64,000 nucleotides of DNA from Desulfitobacterium hafniense DCB-2 (GTDB taxonomy: Bacteria > Bacillota > Desulfitobacteriia > Desulfitobacteriales > Desulfitobacteriaceae): NCBI RefSeq assembly GCF_000021925.1, contig NC_011830.1, positions 2,566,501 to 2,630,500 on the forward strand, in the 5' to 3' direction. Of this stretch, positions 17,113 to 26,623 are shown piece after piece (position 1 is the stretch's first letter; each line of letters starts with the position of its first letter). A model generated the notes under the pieces. The model was not told where the DNA came from and did not search any database. It saw only the letters and a program-made list of their open reading frames with translations. The position numbers and the translations under genes are program-made.

Positions 17113-18225
17113 TTGAAAGATCCGCGGATGGAAAAATTAGCACAAACCATTATCAACTATGCTATTGAACTGAAACCGGAGGAAAAAGTCCTGATTGAAG
17201 TCAATGGCTTGGAGATTCCCCTGGCTCAGGCTCTGGTAAAGTATGCTTATGAGGCAGGTGGCCATCCTTTTTTATCTGTCAATAATCATACCCTATTGCG
17301 GGAGCTTTTAAAAGGAATGACCGAGGAGCAGGCTCAGGCCATGGCTCGTTGGGATTTGGCCCGCATGAAAGAGATGGATGCCTTTGTAGGCATCAGAGCA
17401 GGGGAAAATGCCAATGAGCTCTCCGATGTCCCCGGTGACAAGATGACCATCTATCAGAAAGAGTATCTAAGAACGGTAATGGAGCAGCGGGTATCTCATA
17501 CCAAATGGGTGGTTATGCGTTATCCCAACGCCTCCATGTCCCAACTGGCCAATACCAGCGTGGAAGCCTTTGAAGACTTCTACTTTGATGTCTGCAACCT
17601 GGATTATGCTAAAATGTCCTTGGCTATGGACCCTTTGGTGCAATTAATGGAGCGGACGGACAAAGTACGGATTACAGGTCCGGGAACGGATTTGACCTTC
17701 TCCATTAAGGGAATGAAAGGGATTAAATGCGATGGTCATATGAATATTCCCGATGGAGAGGTCTATACAGCACCCCTCCGGGAATCTGTGAACGGGCGGA
17801 TCTCTTACAATACAGCGGCCCTATATCAAGGGTTTACTTATGAGAATATCGTACTGGAATTTAAGGATGGCCAAATCGTTAAGGCCACAGCCAATGATAC
17901 CCAGCGCATCGAGGAAATTTTCAATACGGATGAAGGGGCCCGCTATATTGGGGAGTTTGCTATTGGGGTTAACCCGTATATCCTTCATCCCATGAAGGAT
18001 ACTCTTTTCGATGAGAAAATCGACGGGAGCTTCCATTTCACTCCGGGAAATTGCTATGATGATTGCTATAATGGCAATAAATCGGCCATCCATTGGGATT
18101 TGGTCTGCATTCAGCGGCCGGAGTACGGGGGCGGGGCAATCTATTTTGACGATGTCCTCATCCGCCAGGATGGCCGCTTCGTGATCCCCGAACTGCAGGG
18201 ACTTAACCCGGAAAATCTGAAATAG
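17113..18225 (+). CDS. M29-family metallo-aminopeptidase
   Basis: 370 aa from a TTG start with AAGAAGG about 8 bases upstream, giving the family-typical beginning LKDPRMEKLAQTIINYA. A GTG at 17071 would add 14 residues but lacks a ribosome site. The family signatures include PGTDLTFSIKG, NIPDGEVYTAP (metal-ligand Glu) and the C-terminal IHWDLVCIQRPEYGGG (His/Asp ligands). Family knowledge: thermophilic-type M29 aminopeptidases (AmpS/PepS) use two divalent ions and release N-terminal residues in the cytoplasm. The lipid-kinase gene follows after about 30 bases. Confidence 0.88.
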   Translation: MKDPRMEKLAQTIINYAIELKPEEKVLIEVNGLEIPLAQALVKYAYEAGGHPFLSVNNHTLLRELLKGMTEEQAQAMARWDLARMKEMDAFVGIRAGENANELSDVPGDKMTIYQKEYLRTVMEQRVSHTKWVVMRYPNASMSQLANTSVEAFEDFYFDVCNLDYAKMSLAMDPLVQLMERTDKVRITGPGTDLTFSIKGMKGIKCDGHMNIPDGEVYTAPLRESVNGRISYNTAALYQGFTYENIVLEFKDGQIVKATANDTQRIEEIFNTDEGARYIGEFAIGVNPYILHPMKDTLFDEKIDGSFHFTPGNCYDDCYNGNKSAIHWDLVCIQRPEYGGGAIYFDDVLIRQDGRFVIPELQGLNPENLK

Positions 18226-18256
18226 AGCTACCCCGTTGCCAAAGGAGATATGTTCA

Positions 18257-19138
18257 ATGAATAGGAAGAGACTTCGTCTAATCTATAATCCTTATGCCGG
18301 TCGCCGTCGCTTAATCCAGGAGATGGACACGGTCATTCGCGTGTTTCAGGAAGGGGGGTATGAAGTCACTCTTCATCGGACGGAATCCCCCACAGATATT
18401 GAGCACACTTCTTCCCTGAGCACAGATGTGGAACGCTTGGTTATTGCCGGAGGAGACGGCAGTATTCATCAGGCGGTCAATGGTTTGATGAAGATACCTT
18501 CCTCCCAGCGCCCGGCTTTGGGCATCCTGCCTGTAGGAACGGCTAACGATTTAGCCTTCGGACTGCGCCTGCCGCAGAAAATTTCCGAAGCCTGCCAAGT
18601 GATTGTACAGGGTTCCCCCTTTGCCATGGATCTGGGACAGGTCAATGGGCGTTATTTTGTCAATGTGTTTAGTGCCGGTTTGCTGACCGACGTCTCACCC
18701 AAGGTGGATGTTCATGTCAAAAACCGTTTAGGTCAATTGGCCTATTACTTGAAAGGTATTGAAACCCTGCCCACTTATCGCCCCTTCAAGGTGGAATATG
18801 AATGGGAAGGAACCATGATCAGCGAAGAAGCCATGCTTATTTTGGCGGTCAACGGAGTTTCCGTAGGTGGGTTCAGACAATTGATTCCCAAAGCTTCCTT
18901 GAATGACGGGAAACTGGATTTTGTCATCGTTCGTCATAGTGGCTGGCCGGATACCATGCGTATGCTTCTGCATCTGGTAGGCGGCGGTAAAGTAAGCAGT
19001 GATCAAATCCTTCAATTCCAGACTTCGGAACTCAAAGTATTTACGGAAAGGCCTGTTTTTTCGGATCTGGATGGGGAGTGGGGACCGGAAAGTCCCTGGG
19101 AGATCAAGATGGGGCCCAAGCTTACTGTGCTTTGTTAA
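18257..19138 (+). CDS. Diacylglycerol/sphingosine-kinase-like lipid kinase (YegS/BmrU type)
   Basis: 293 aa from the ATG after AAAGGAGA. DAGK catalytic motifs are seen: NPYAGRRR near residue 11, VIAGGDGSIHQAVNGL near 65, and PVGTANDLAFGLRLP near 95. The C-terminal beta domain follows. Family knowledge: these soluble kinases phosphorylate diacylglycerol or related lipids using ATP. The exact lipid is not known. Confidence 0.88.
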   Translation: MNRKRLRLIYNPYAGRRRLIQEMDTVIRVFQEGGYEVTLHRTESPTDIEHTSSLSTDVERLVIAGGDGSIHQAVNGLMKIPSSQRPALGILPVGTANDLAFGLRLPQKISEACQVIVQGSPFAMDLGQVNGRYFVNVFSAGLLTDVSPKVDVHVKNRLGQLAYYLKGIETLPTYRPFKVEYEWEGTMISEEAMLILAVNGVSVGGFRQLIPKASLNDGKLDFVIVRHSGWPDTMRMLLHLVGGGKVSSDQILQFQTSELKVFTERPVFSDLDGEWGPESPWEIKMGPKLTVLC

Positions 19139-19178
19139 GGGACCCGCCGGGGTCCCTTTGCACTATCAGAAAAGGGGG

Positions 19179-20774
19179 ATGGATATGGACTTATACCAGG
19201 AAGAGCTAATTAAAAAGATATCCGCAATAACCCCCTTTTACATCGTGGGAGGGACCGTCCGGGATCACTTGCTCAACCGCCCCGGCAAGGATGTGGATGG
19301 AATCATCCCCATCCCTTTGGAGGAGCTGGAAAAGCATTTGCGGGAGTGGGGCTATCATCCCCTGAAAATAGGGGCAAAGCATCAAACCCTTAGTGTGTTT
19401 CAGCAAGGGCAGCGCATGGATATTAACTTCTTTGACGGCGATCTTGAGGCGGATGCTTTAAGAAGGGATTTTACTATCAATGCTGTCTTTCAAGACGCTC
19501 GGACAGGAGAATTGATTGATCCTCTTCAAGGAAGAGAGGATCTGGAAAATAAGCTTCTGCGGGCTTGCGGCAATCCCTGGGAGCGATTCAGGGAGGATCC
19601 GGTCCGGATTCTCCGCATGGTGCGTTTCAGTGTTCAATACGGGATGGACATCGAGGAGGACACCTTTAGGTCTGCCCAAAGTCTTCTGCCTGAGTTAAAG
19701 CATGTGGCCAGTGAGCGGACTTCTGAGGAATTGGGCCGGATCTTAACCTTGGCTGACCCGGCAGCAGGTATCCGCCTGCTGAATGAACTGGGGTATTTGA
19801 CTCTATACTTGCCGGAGCTGGTGAGGCTGCAGGGCTTAGCCCAGAACCGTTACCATACTAAAGATGCCTGGGAGCATACGTTGCAGGTGCTGGCCAATAC
19901 CCCGCCCCAGCCGATTCTGCGCTTGGCCGGACTGTTTCATGATCTGGGGAAATGGGAAGTGGCCAGTCGGGAGTGCTATGTCTGGGGGAAATGCTGGGCA
20001 GAAGATAAAGGCTATTACATCGGTGAGTATCGGATTCTTGGGCGCCAGCTCCATCGCTACCATGGAGACTATGTGGAAGTACATGGAACCCGTCTGGATC
20101 ATTATCCTCAGGTTATTCAGGTAAAGCGTATTCGCAAAGACCCTTCCTGCCGCAGAGGATTCGAATGGGTCCGGGATGGCAAACGCCATTTTCTTGGCCA
20201 TGAGAAAGAAAGCGGGCGCCTTACCCGTCAGATTTTAGCCCGTTTTCGCTTGGCCATGGTTTTAGGTAAAGAAGGAGAGGGGGGTGAAAAGGAGCTGCTC
20301 TGGCTGATCGAAAATCATATGAGTGGAACCTTGAGCTTTATAGCGGAACTCCGCGGCGAGGGCAGTGCCCTGCAGCTGAACCAGAAGGTGAGGCAATTCG
20401 TCTGGGAGAAAGGGTGGGACGGCCGCTCCTATCGTTTGACAAGAGTTGATCAGCTTTTAGAACTATGGCGGGCTGATTTTTATGGGGGGAAGAAGCGGGA
20501 GCCTAAGGAGGAGCAAATCTTTGAGGAGCTTCTGGAAAAGCTTCATCAGACCAATAAGGCCGTGCAAAAGCGTCACCAGGAACTGGAGTGGGGTGAATTG
20601 GAGAAATTTGCCCAAGAGCATAAGATCAAGGGAAGAGAATGGGGGGATTTTAAAGAGAGCTTAAGAAAGACCCGTGTTGTCAGTGTCGATTGGATTCCTC
20701 TGACCACGGGATTTCTGGAGAAGGAATATAAGCATTTTAAAGGAAGAAATTATGCGAAGAGAGAAAGAGAGTGA
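19179..20774 (+). CDS. cca: CCA tRNA nucleotidyltransferase with enlarged HD domain
   Basis: 531 aa, longer than the usual 400-450. The ATG follows AAAGGGGG and lies 40 bases after the lipid-kinase stop. The head domain has FYIVGGTVRDHLL and the metal-binding pair D38xD40 (GKDVDG), then DALRRDFTINAVF and the RFREDPVRILRMVRF motif for nucleotide selection. An HD domain begins at FHDLGKWE. Between this and FLGHEKESG there are about 75 extra residues, rich in Tyr, His, Arg and Trp, that normal enzymes lack. The function is repair or addition of the CCA end of tRNAs; the role of the insert is unknown. Confidence 0.88.
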   Translation: MDMDLYQEELIKKISAITPFYIVGGTVRDHLLNRPGKDVDGIIPIPLEELEKHLREWGYHPLKIGAKHQTLSVFQQGQRMDINFFDGDLEADALRRDFTINAVFQDARTGELIDPLQGREDLENKLLRACGNPWERFREDPVRILRMVRFSVQYGMDIEEDTFRSAQSLLPELKHVASERTSEELGRILTLADPAAGIRLLNELGYLTLYLPELVRLQGLAQNRYHTKDAWEHTLQVLANTPPQPILRLAGLFHDLGKWEVASRECYVWGKCWAEDKGYYIGEYRILGRQLHRYHGDYVEVHGTRLDHYPQVIQVKRIRKDPSCRRGFEWVRDGKRHFLGHEKESGRLTRQILARFRLAMVLGKEGEGGEKELLWLIENHMSGTLSFIAELRGEGSALQLNQKVRQFVWEKGWDGRSYRLTRVDQLLELWRADFYGGKKREPKEEQIFEELLEKLHQTNKAVQKRHQELEWGELEKFAQEHKIKGREWGDFKESLRKTRVVSVDWIPLTTGFLEKEYKHFKGRNYAKRERE

Positions 20775-20779
20775 AGGGT

Positions 20780-21430
20780 ATGAGTACAAAATGGAGATGT
20801 ATCGTCTGCGGTTATATTCATGAAGGGGAAGCTCCCCCTGAAAGTTGTCCCCTTTGCGGGGCGGGCCCGGATCAATTTGAAAGACTTGAAGAAACTGAAC
20901 AGCCTGAAGTCCGCGTAAGCGGGAAGGTGAACCAGCCTGGGGCGGCACCGGCTCTGGACGATGAACAGGCTATTATTCAGGCCCTCTACAGTATTTCTTA
21001 TGGATTATTTATCATTACGGCTCATTTTGATGGTTTGGATAATGGACAATGCGCCAACACCTGTTTCCAAATCACAGCCGAACCGCCCCGGATAGCCATC
21101 GGCATCAATAAAGATAACTATACCCATGAACTGATCAGCCAAAGCGGCCGCTTCGGGGTGTCTGTTCTGAATCAGCAAGGCCATGATTATGTCCGGCGTT
21201 TTGGTTACCGCTCCGGACGGGAGGGGAGTAAGTTTGAGGATTTACCCGATGTTCACCGGGGTCAATCCGGAGTTCTCCTGCTGGACAATGCTGTGGCTAC
21301 CTTGGAAGCGGAAGTGATTGGCCAGCTGGATGCGGGGACTCATACCCTGTTCCTGGGAGAAGTCAAAAGTGCCGAAGTTCGGCAAAAGGCTGAACCAATG
21401 ACTTATGCCTATTTTAGGGCGACCAAGTAA
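20780..21430 (+). CDS. Rubredoxin-flavin reductase fusion flavoprotein
   Basis: About 216 aa from the ATG at 20780 (a GTG at 20771 is the alternative and would overlap the cca stop). Residues 5-40 form a rubredoxin-like domain, CIVCGYIHEG...CPLCGAGPDQF, of the rubrerythrin type. After a linker, residues from about 65 form an FMN-binding flavin-reductase domain (GLFIITAHFDGLDNGQCANT). Family knowledge: high-molecular-weight rubredoxins deliver electrons to oxygen- or NO-reducing flavodiiron proteins. Those I know carry the rubredoxin at the C-terminus, so this order is reversed. Confidence 0.85.
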   Translation: MSTKWRCIVCGYIHEGEAPPESCPLCGAGPDQFERLEETEQPEVRVSGKVNQPGAAPALDDEQAIIQALYSISYGLFIITAHFDGLDNGQCANTCFQITAEPPRIAIGINKDNYTHELISQSGRFGVSVLNQQGHDYVRRFGYRSGREGSKFEDLPDVHRGQSGVLLLDNAVATLEAEVIGQLDAGTHTLFLGEVKSAEVRQKAEPMTYAYFRATK

Positions 21431-21458
21431 ATGCGCTTGGATTATGGGGGGAGTCAGA

Positions 21459-21818
21459 ATGAAAAATAAACTAATAACAGTGTCGATAATGTTCATAGCG
21501 CTGATGGGGATAGCCGGCTATGGTATCTATTGGGCATTTTTCGACGTACAGCGTATTAATGGGCAGGACATACTAACAGAATTGGCTTCCCCTAACAACA
21601 CCTATACTGTTACAGCTTACCTAAACAATGGCGGGGCGACAACGGATTATGCTGTTTTATGTACGGTGACTAATAATCAAACAAGCAAATCCAAAAATAT
21701 CTACTGGAATTCTCCTTGTCAAACTGCCGCCGTCGCCTGGGTGGATGATGTCACGGTAATGATTAATGAAGTTGAGCTTGACGTTCGCCATGATGTTTTT
21801 GATTACAGAAGACAATAA
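21459..21818 (+). CDS. Small membrane-anchored protein, DUF5412-like
   Basis: 119 aa from the ATG after GGGGGAG. One N-terminal membrane segment (residues 5-27) is followed by an extracytoplasmic domain with NNTYTVTAYLNNGGATTDYAV and WNSPCQTAAVAW...VTVMINE. This pattern matches DUF5412-type Firmicute proteins. The function is unknown. It lies 28 bases after the flavoprotein gene. Confidence 0.65.
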   Translation: MKNKLITVSIMFIALMGIAGYGIYWAFFDVQRINGQDILTELASPNNTYTVTAYLNNGGATTDYAVLCTVTNNQTSKSKNIYWNSPCQTAAVAWVDDVTVMINEVELDVRHDVFDYRRQ

Positions 21819-21971
21819 TGCTCATTTCGGCCCAAGCGCGTGACTCTATTGGTTTGAGATTTTTCCTGAAATGAAATAGAATAAAGGTATTAAAAGAGAG
21901 AAGTGAGGACTTTGAATAGCTGGATTCAGAGTCCTTTGTTTATTAGCGTGCAGAAGAAAGGGGGGATTTCG

Positions 21972-23066
21972 GTGGATCAAAAAGAAGGGATGCTGTGGAA
22001 AGAGCGCCTTAGACACCTGGCTTTGGAGTCAGGCTTTGCAGCGGTGGGATTTACTCATGCCGAACCTGTTGCCGGGTTGTACGAGTTTTTGGCGGAGCGC
22101 AGCGCTCAGGGGTATTATACCTCCTTTGAGGAGAAAGAACTGCGTAAAAGGGTGGATCCTAAAGCAATTTGGCCGGCCTGTGAGACCGTGGTAGTTTTAG
22201 CGTATCCCCTGGTTTATTCGGCTCCTCCCCAAAAGGGGGAAGGAGTTCTGGCCCGCTCAGCGGTGGGGGAAGATTATCATAGCCAAGTTAAACGGGCTTT
22301 GCACCAATTGGTCAATTCCCTCGGGGAAGCAGGGTGGAGGGGGGAAGCACCTCAAATCCAGGTGGATACAGGCCCCCTCAATGAACGGGCTTTGGCCACC
22401 AGGGCCGGGCTGGGCTGGCTGGGGAAAAATCAGCAGCTGATTATTCCCGGGAAGGGTTCCTTTGTGGCTTTAGGGCTGATGCTCCTGGATAAAGCGTTGC
22501 CACCGGATGAGCCCCTTGCCGGGCAATGCGGAAATTGTACACGCTGTATCAGGGCCTGCCCTGCTCAAATCTTAGGAACAAGGCACTTTCAAGCCAACGA
22601 ATGTCTTTCTTACCTGACTCAAAGCAAAGAACCCCTGACAGAGCGGCAAAGAACAGCCTTAGGCAAGCGGATCTTTGGTTGTGATACTTGCCAGGAAGTC
22701 TGTCCTCATAACGGATTAAGATGTGACGAAGAAGGGAAACGGAGTATCCTGAATAAGATTAAAGAGGATCGTCAAGGAGAATTGAGAAAGGCAGGGCAGG
22801 AGGGAAAGGAACCTGATGTAAGCGGGGAGAAAGCTCTCCCCAGAGGAGTGGACCTCTGGGATATCCTGAACCTGACGAAAAGACAATTCAATCAACAGTG
22901 GAGAGGCACAGCAGCCGGCTGGAGGGGTAAAGGGATCCTGCAAAGGAATGCTTATCTTGCCTTAAAGAATCTCCGGGATCCCCGTCTGCCAAGCTGGGAA
23001 GAAGAACGAACCGGGCAGGATATTCCGAAGCTGATTCAACCTTATTATAGTAAGGCGGATAAATAG
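21972..23066 (+). CDS. queG: Epoxyqueuosine reductase
   Basis: 364 aa from a GTG start with GGGGGA about 6 bases upstream. The N-terminal cobalamin-binding region contains YHSQVKRALHQL and VDTGPLNERALATRAGLGWLG. Two [4Fe-4S] motifs follow, CGNCTRCIRACP near residue 185 and CDTCQEVCPHN near residue 240. The enzyme makes the last step of queuosine synthesis in tRNA. A long Lys/Glu-rich stretch after the clusters (about 250-290) is an addition relative to short homologues. Confidence 0.9.
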   Translation: MDQKEGMLWKERLRHLALESGFAAVGFTHAEPVAGLYEFLAERSAQGYYTSFEEKELRKRVDPKAIWPACETVVVLAYPLVYSAPPQKGEGVLARSAVGEDYHSQVKRALHQLVNSLGEAGWRGEAPQIQVDTGPLNERALATRAGLGWLGKNQQLIIPGKGSFVALGLMLLDKALPPDEPLAGQCGNCTRCIRACPAQILGTRHFQANECLSYLTQSKEPLTERQRTALGKRIFGCDTCQEVCPHNGLRCDEEGKRSILNKIKEDRQGELRKAGQEGKEPDVSGEKALPRGVDLWDILNLTKRQFNQQWRGTAAGWRGKGILQRNAYLALKNLRDPRLPSWEEERTGQDIPKLIQPYYSKADK

Positions 23067-23192
23067 TAGAAAGTACATGGCGTGCCGGAAGTGAACCAGC
23101 GGTGATTATCCGGGCGGCGTGGTGATGCCCTTCAGGTCCACCGGAATTATCTTGAAGGGGCTGTCGCAGTAAGACAGTCAGAAAAAAATAAG

Positions 23193-23230
23193 AAAAGAGG
23201 GCGACTGGCAGATGCCAGAAGCCCTCTTTT
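23193..23230. terminator. Hairpin upstream of the IS transposase
   Basis: AAAAGAGGGC and GCCCTCTTTT form a perfect 10-bp stem just inside the left end. Its T-rich 3' arm can act as a terminator, shielding the transposase from read-through of the neighbouring queG transcript. Confidence 0.7.
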
Positions 23231-23245
23231 GCCGTAAAATATAAG

Positions 23246-24853
23246 TTGATGAACGCCCATACTTTACGGCCAGATTATACATCAAACGGGAGTGTATATC
23301 AACTGGTTCTTCCTATGGATATTGGAGAATTAATCCCGGCCGATGATTCGGTAAGGCTTCTGGGCAGTGTCTTGGAAAGGATGAATTACAGTAAATTGCG
23401 CGCTGCTTACTCCCGCCTTGGGAGAATCGAAACCTCCCCGGAGAATCTATTCAAAATTGTGGTCTACGGCTATATGAACGGGACCTATTCCACTCGCAAG
23501 CTGAAACAGGCTTGTCAGCGCGATATCAATTTTATGTACCTGTGGGGCCGAGCTCCCGCCCCCAACCATGCTACCATTGCCCGTTTTCGTAGTGAACGCC
23601 TGACGGATGCTATGGAGGATTTATTTTTACAACTGGTCCAGCTCTTGTCCGAATTAGGTGAACTGTCCCTTTGCAGCGTGTTTATCGACGGTACCAAACT
23701 AGAAGCTGATGTCAACCGGTATAGTTTCGTATGGAAGAAATCCACTCAAAACCATGAAACCAAGATGCAGGCCAAGATGAAACGTGAGTTACCCAAACTG
23801 GCCGCTGAACTAGGCCTGCGCTTTGATGTCAGAGAAAAGATCCGGACCAAGGACTTAAAGAAGCTACGCAAACACCTCTACGCTCTCAAAGGTGAGCAGA
23901 CATTCGTTCATGGTAAAGGCAAGAGAAAATCTCCCTTGCAGAGAGCCATTGAAACGGTTGAAGGGTATCTGGCTCGTCAGAAAAACTATGATGACTACAA
24001 CCACAGCTTCGGAGAGCGAAACAGTTTTTCCAAGACCGACCGGGATGCAACCTTCATGCGGATGAAAGAGGACCACATGAAAAATGGCCAGCTCAAACCG
24101 GCCTACAATGCCGTCTTAGCCGTCGATGCCGAATACATCGTCAGTGCCCTCATCTCTCAGGAGCGCAGTGATGTGAATACCTTTATTCCTATGATGAAAA
24201 CCCTTAAGAGCCTTGGCTACACTAAACCGGTGGCGGATGCAGGGTTTGAGAGCGAAGAGAACTATACCTGGTGCGAAGACAACGGTCAGATGGCCTTCAT
24301 CAAGCCCGCCAACCATGATCGGGCCAAAACCCGCAAGTATAAAAGCGATATCGGTAAACGGGAGAATATGCCCTATGATGCAGACAGCGATGCCTATATC
24401 TGTCATGCGGGCCACAGACTACAAGCGGCTTATGAAAAGAAAACCAAGTCCAAAAACGACTATCCTATCGTGACCACCGTCTATTCGTGTACTCAATGTG
24501 AGGGTTGCCCTCATAAAGCCAAATGCATCAAAGGCTCAAGCCCCAAACCCCTGGAAGAGCGCAGCAAGAACCTCTATGTCTCCAAGACCTTTCAGAGACA
24601 GCGTCAAGCGATGGAAACCCGAATCCAGAGTGATGAAGGGATTGTGTTGAGGGTCAATCGTTCCATCCAAGTTGAAGGAGCGTTCGGTGTGTTGAAGCAG
24701 GACATGAATTTTCGACGTTTCCTCTTACGCGGGCAGGTGAAAGTACAGATTGAGCTGTGGCTGTTGGCTACAGCGTTTAACATAAATAAACTCCACAACA
24801 AGATTCAATCGGGGCGTTGTGGAAGCCATTTACATCGTCTTAAAGCAGCGTGA
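23246..24853 (+). CDS. IS1182-family DDE transposase
   Basis: 535 aa and apparently intact. The N-terminal segment (LRPDYTSNGSVYQLVLP, IPADDSVRLLG) is typical of IS1182. The acidic triad is plausible: D in VFIDGTKLEADVN, D in PVADAGFESEENY, and E in VEGAFGVLKQDMNFRR. A Cys cluster (CTQCEGCPHKAKC) near residue 415 is also family-typical. No frameshift is seen, so the copy could be active. Confidence 0.92.
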   Translation: MMNAHTLRPDYTSNGSVYQLVLPMDIGELIPADDSVRLLGSVLERMNYSKLRAAYSRLGRIETSPENLFKIVVYGYMNGTYSTRKLKQACQRDINFMYLWGRAPAPNHATIARFRSERLTDAMEDLFLQLVQLLSELGELSLCSVFIDGTKLEADVNRYSFVWKKSTQNHETKMQAKMKRELPKLAAELGLRFDVREKIRTKDLKKLRKHLYALKGEQTFVHGKGKRKSPLQRAIETVEGYLARQKNYDDYNHSFGERNSFSKTDRDATFMRMKEDHMKNGQLKPAYNAVLAVDAEYIVSALISQERSDVNTFIPMMKTLKSLGYTKPVADAGFESEENYTWCEDNGQMAFIKPANHDRAKTRKYKSDIGKRENMPYDADSDAYICHAGHRLQAAYEKKTKSKNDYPIVTTVYSCTQCEGCPHKAKCIKGSSPKPLEERSKNLYVSKTFQRQRQAMETRIQSDEGIVLRVNRSIQVEGAFGVLKQDMNFRRFLLRGQVKVQIELWLLATAFNINKLHNKIQSGRCGSHLHRLKAA

Positions 24854-25111
24854 TCTAAAACAGAAGAGGGTCTACAGGGGAAAGGGTCTTCCCTTGCTTT
24901 GCTGTGTTCAAAAGAGTGCTTAAATGAGGCTCTCTTCCTCTTGTTCGGCCTTTTCCTCAAGAAAAAGAGGGGGCCGCATTACGTTTTCTCACAAACGTTT
25001 TGCGACACCCTCTTCCTTTTTTATGGTAAAATATTCATAATCAAAAGCAAGGGTTTTCGATGGCCCGTATTGTTCTGCGTCTAAACCGATATAAAGCAAA
25101 GGGGTGCGCAT

Positions 25112-25813
25112 ATGAAACGGTGGATTGCATCCATTATTGTAGTGGCAATAATAGTGACTCTCACTGCCTGGGATAATCAAAGCGAAACAACAGTAAACAG
25201 CAATGCTCAACAGAATGAATTGCCCAGCGGTAGAGGAGAAATCGCGGAAGAACTCTCAGCCATTGCTGATTTTAATCACGATGGCATCAAGGAAACGGTA
25301 AAAGTGATAGCTTTTGATAATGGACAGTATTTTGAATTGCAGATCGGCAATTCTGAAGATCCTATCCTATGGAAAACGGAGGCTGCTACGGCTCATATGG
25401 GCTGGCTTGCCCTTTTTCTATGCCAATGGGATGGGGCAGACTATCTTTTGCGCTATTCCCCTTATATGTCTCAGGGAATGTGCCACTATCGCTACGATTT
25501 GTTTTTTCTTGATTCATCCGGCAACGAAGTCATAGTCGACAGTAACGCTGTATATTTTGATATAAATTTTGGCAGCCCGGTTCACCTTTCCTTCAACCCC
25601 GCTGAAATTGCTGCCTTTATGCATAAGGTAAACGCTTATCTCGAAAACAGTGTGGTTTTGCTCAATACGGATGGCAATCTGAAGTTTGCAGATGAATCCC
25701 ATTTGCAGGATGCTTTGTGGTGGTTAGATGACGAAGAGGGGTTCACCGACGATAAAACAGCTGACCTTAGTGAGCGTTTAGCAGCCTATAAAAAATACTG
25801 TGAAAGCAGATAA
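25112..25813 (+). CDS. Predicted exported protein with altered lipobox
   Basis: 233 aa. The N-terminus has a hydrophobic signal (IASIIVVAIIVTLTA) and then WDNQSET, exactly where a lipoprotein would have Cys: LTA-W instead of LTA-C, a one-base difference (TGG versus TGC/TGT). The body has DFNHDGIKETVKVIAFDN, a calcium-loop-like motif, and no domain I can name. AAAGGGG lies upstream of the ATG. Unknown function. Confidence 0.6.
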   Translation: MKRWIASIIVVAIIVTLTAWDNQSETTVNSNAQQNELPSGRGEIAEELSAIADFNHDGIKETVKVIAFDNGQYFELQIGNSEDPILWKTEAATAHMGWLALFLCQWDGADYLLRYSPYMSQGMCHYRYDLFFLDSSGNEVIVDSNAVYFDINFGSPVHLSFNPAEIAAFMHKVNAYLENSVVLLNTDGNLKFADESHLQDALWWLDDEEGFTDDKTADLSERLAAYKKYCESR

Positions 25814-25996
25814 GCCGAATACGAAAATGGGAGAAAATTGAGTATAAATCTTTTGGTTATGAAAGATAGGGGGGAAAGCTTGGCTATATGCTGAGCTTTT
25901 TGATTTGTTGATTGATCTATCGTTGCTTGGTTGTTCCAATGGCTTGATATTTGTATAATAAGTTAATAATGATTACCTGGAATTGAGCTGAGGCCA

Positions 25997-26623
25997 ATGA
26001 AAGTTCCGTTAAGTTATCAAGCGACCGAATACGACTGCGGGCCAACAACGATGATGAATGCCATCAGCTTTCTTTTTGAACGGGAAGAAATACCGCCCGA
26101 TGTCATTAAATATATTATGCTTTATTGTCTGGATGTCTACAATGACAAGGGAGAGATCGGCAAAAAAGGAACCTCCACCATGGCCATGATGTTTATCAGC
26201 AATTGGCTGGGTCAATTCGGCAAGGCTAAAGATTTTCCCATTGAAATCGCTTATCTGACCAAGGAAAATGTTTTTATTGGCCAGACAAGTAAAATCGTTA
26301 TGGCGCTTCAGCAAGGAGGCGTTGTCGTCGTACGCCTTTATTACGGAGAAGAGCACTATGTCCTTTTGACGGGTATAGATAACGAGAATGAATGGATTTA
26401 TCTGTTTGATCCATACTATCGTGAACAGCCTTTTGAAGAAGAGGGTATTGAACTCATTGCCGATGCCCCCATGCAAATGAATCGCAAGGTTCCATTTAGC
26501 TATTTTAATCAGGAAAGTTCGGAAATTTATGCGCTGGGACCTAAAGATGCCCGGGAAGCGATTATCTTATACAATAAAATCACGCAAAAAACGGCGGAAA
26601 GCACAATAGAGTACTTTATCTGA
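25997..26623 (+). CDS. C39-like cysteine peptidase-fold protein
   Basis: 208 aa. The N-terminus YQATEYDCGPTTMMNAI is the C39 peptidase Gln/Cys active-site motif. EEHYVLLTGID supplies the His and YLFDPYYR the Asp, completing a papain-like triad. No ABC-transporter fusion or signal peptide is present, so it is a stand-alone cytoplasmic member. GAGG precedes the ATG. The substrate is unknown. Confidence 0.75.
   Translation: MKVPLSYQATEYDCGPTTMMNAISFLFEREEIPPDVIKYIMLYCLDVYNDKGEIGKKGTSTMAMMFISNWLGQFGKAKDFPIEIAYLTKENVFIGQTSKIVMALQQGGVVVVRLYYGEEHYVLLTGIDNENEWIYLFDPYYREQPFEEEGIELIADAPMQMNRKVPFSYFNQESSEIYALGPKDAREAIILYNKITQKTAESTIEYFI

Larger units (their letters stand above)
23154..25015 (+). mobile_element. 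IS1182-family insertion sequence
   Basis: A 1.86-kb element containing one transposase gene. The ends form imperfect inverted repeats: GAAGGGGCTGTCGCA at the left, and GAAGAGGGTGTCGCA when the right end is read on the minus strand, 13 of 15 identical. I could not identify a clear target duplication. The element lies between queG and a small secreted-protein gene. Confidence 0.85.

Noticed and set aside
23067..23153. C-terminal gene remnant on the minus strand beside the IS (reads IPVDLKGITTPPG then stop)
   Set aside because: Too short, and no matching continuation is found on the other side of the IS element.
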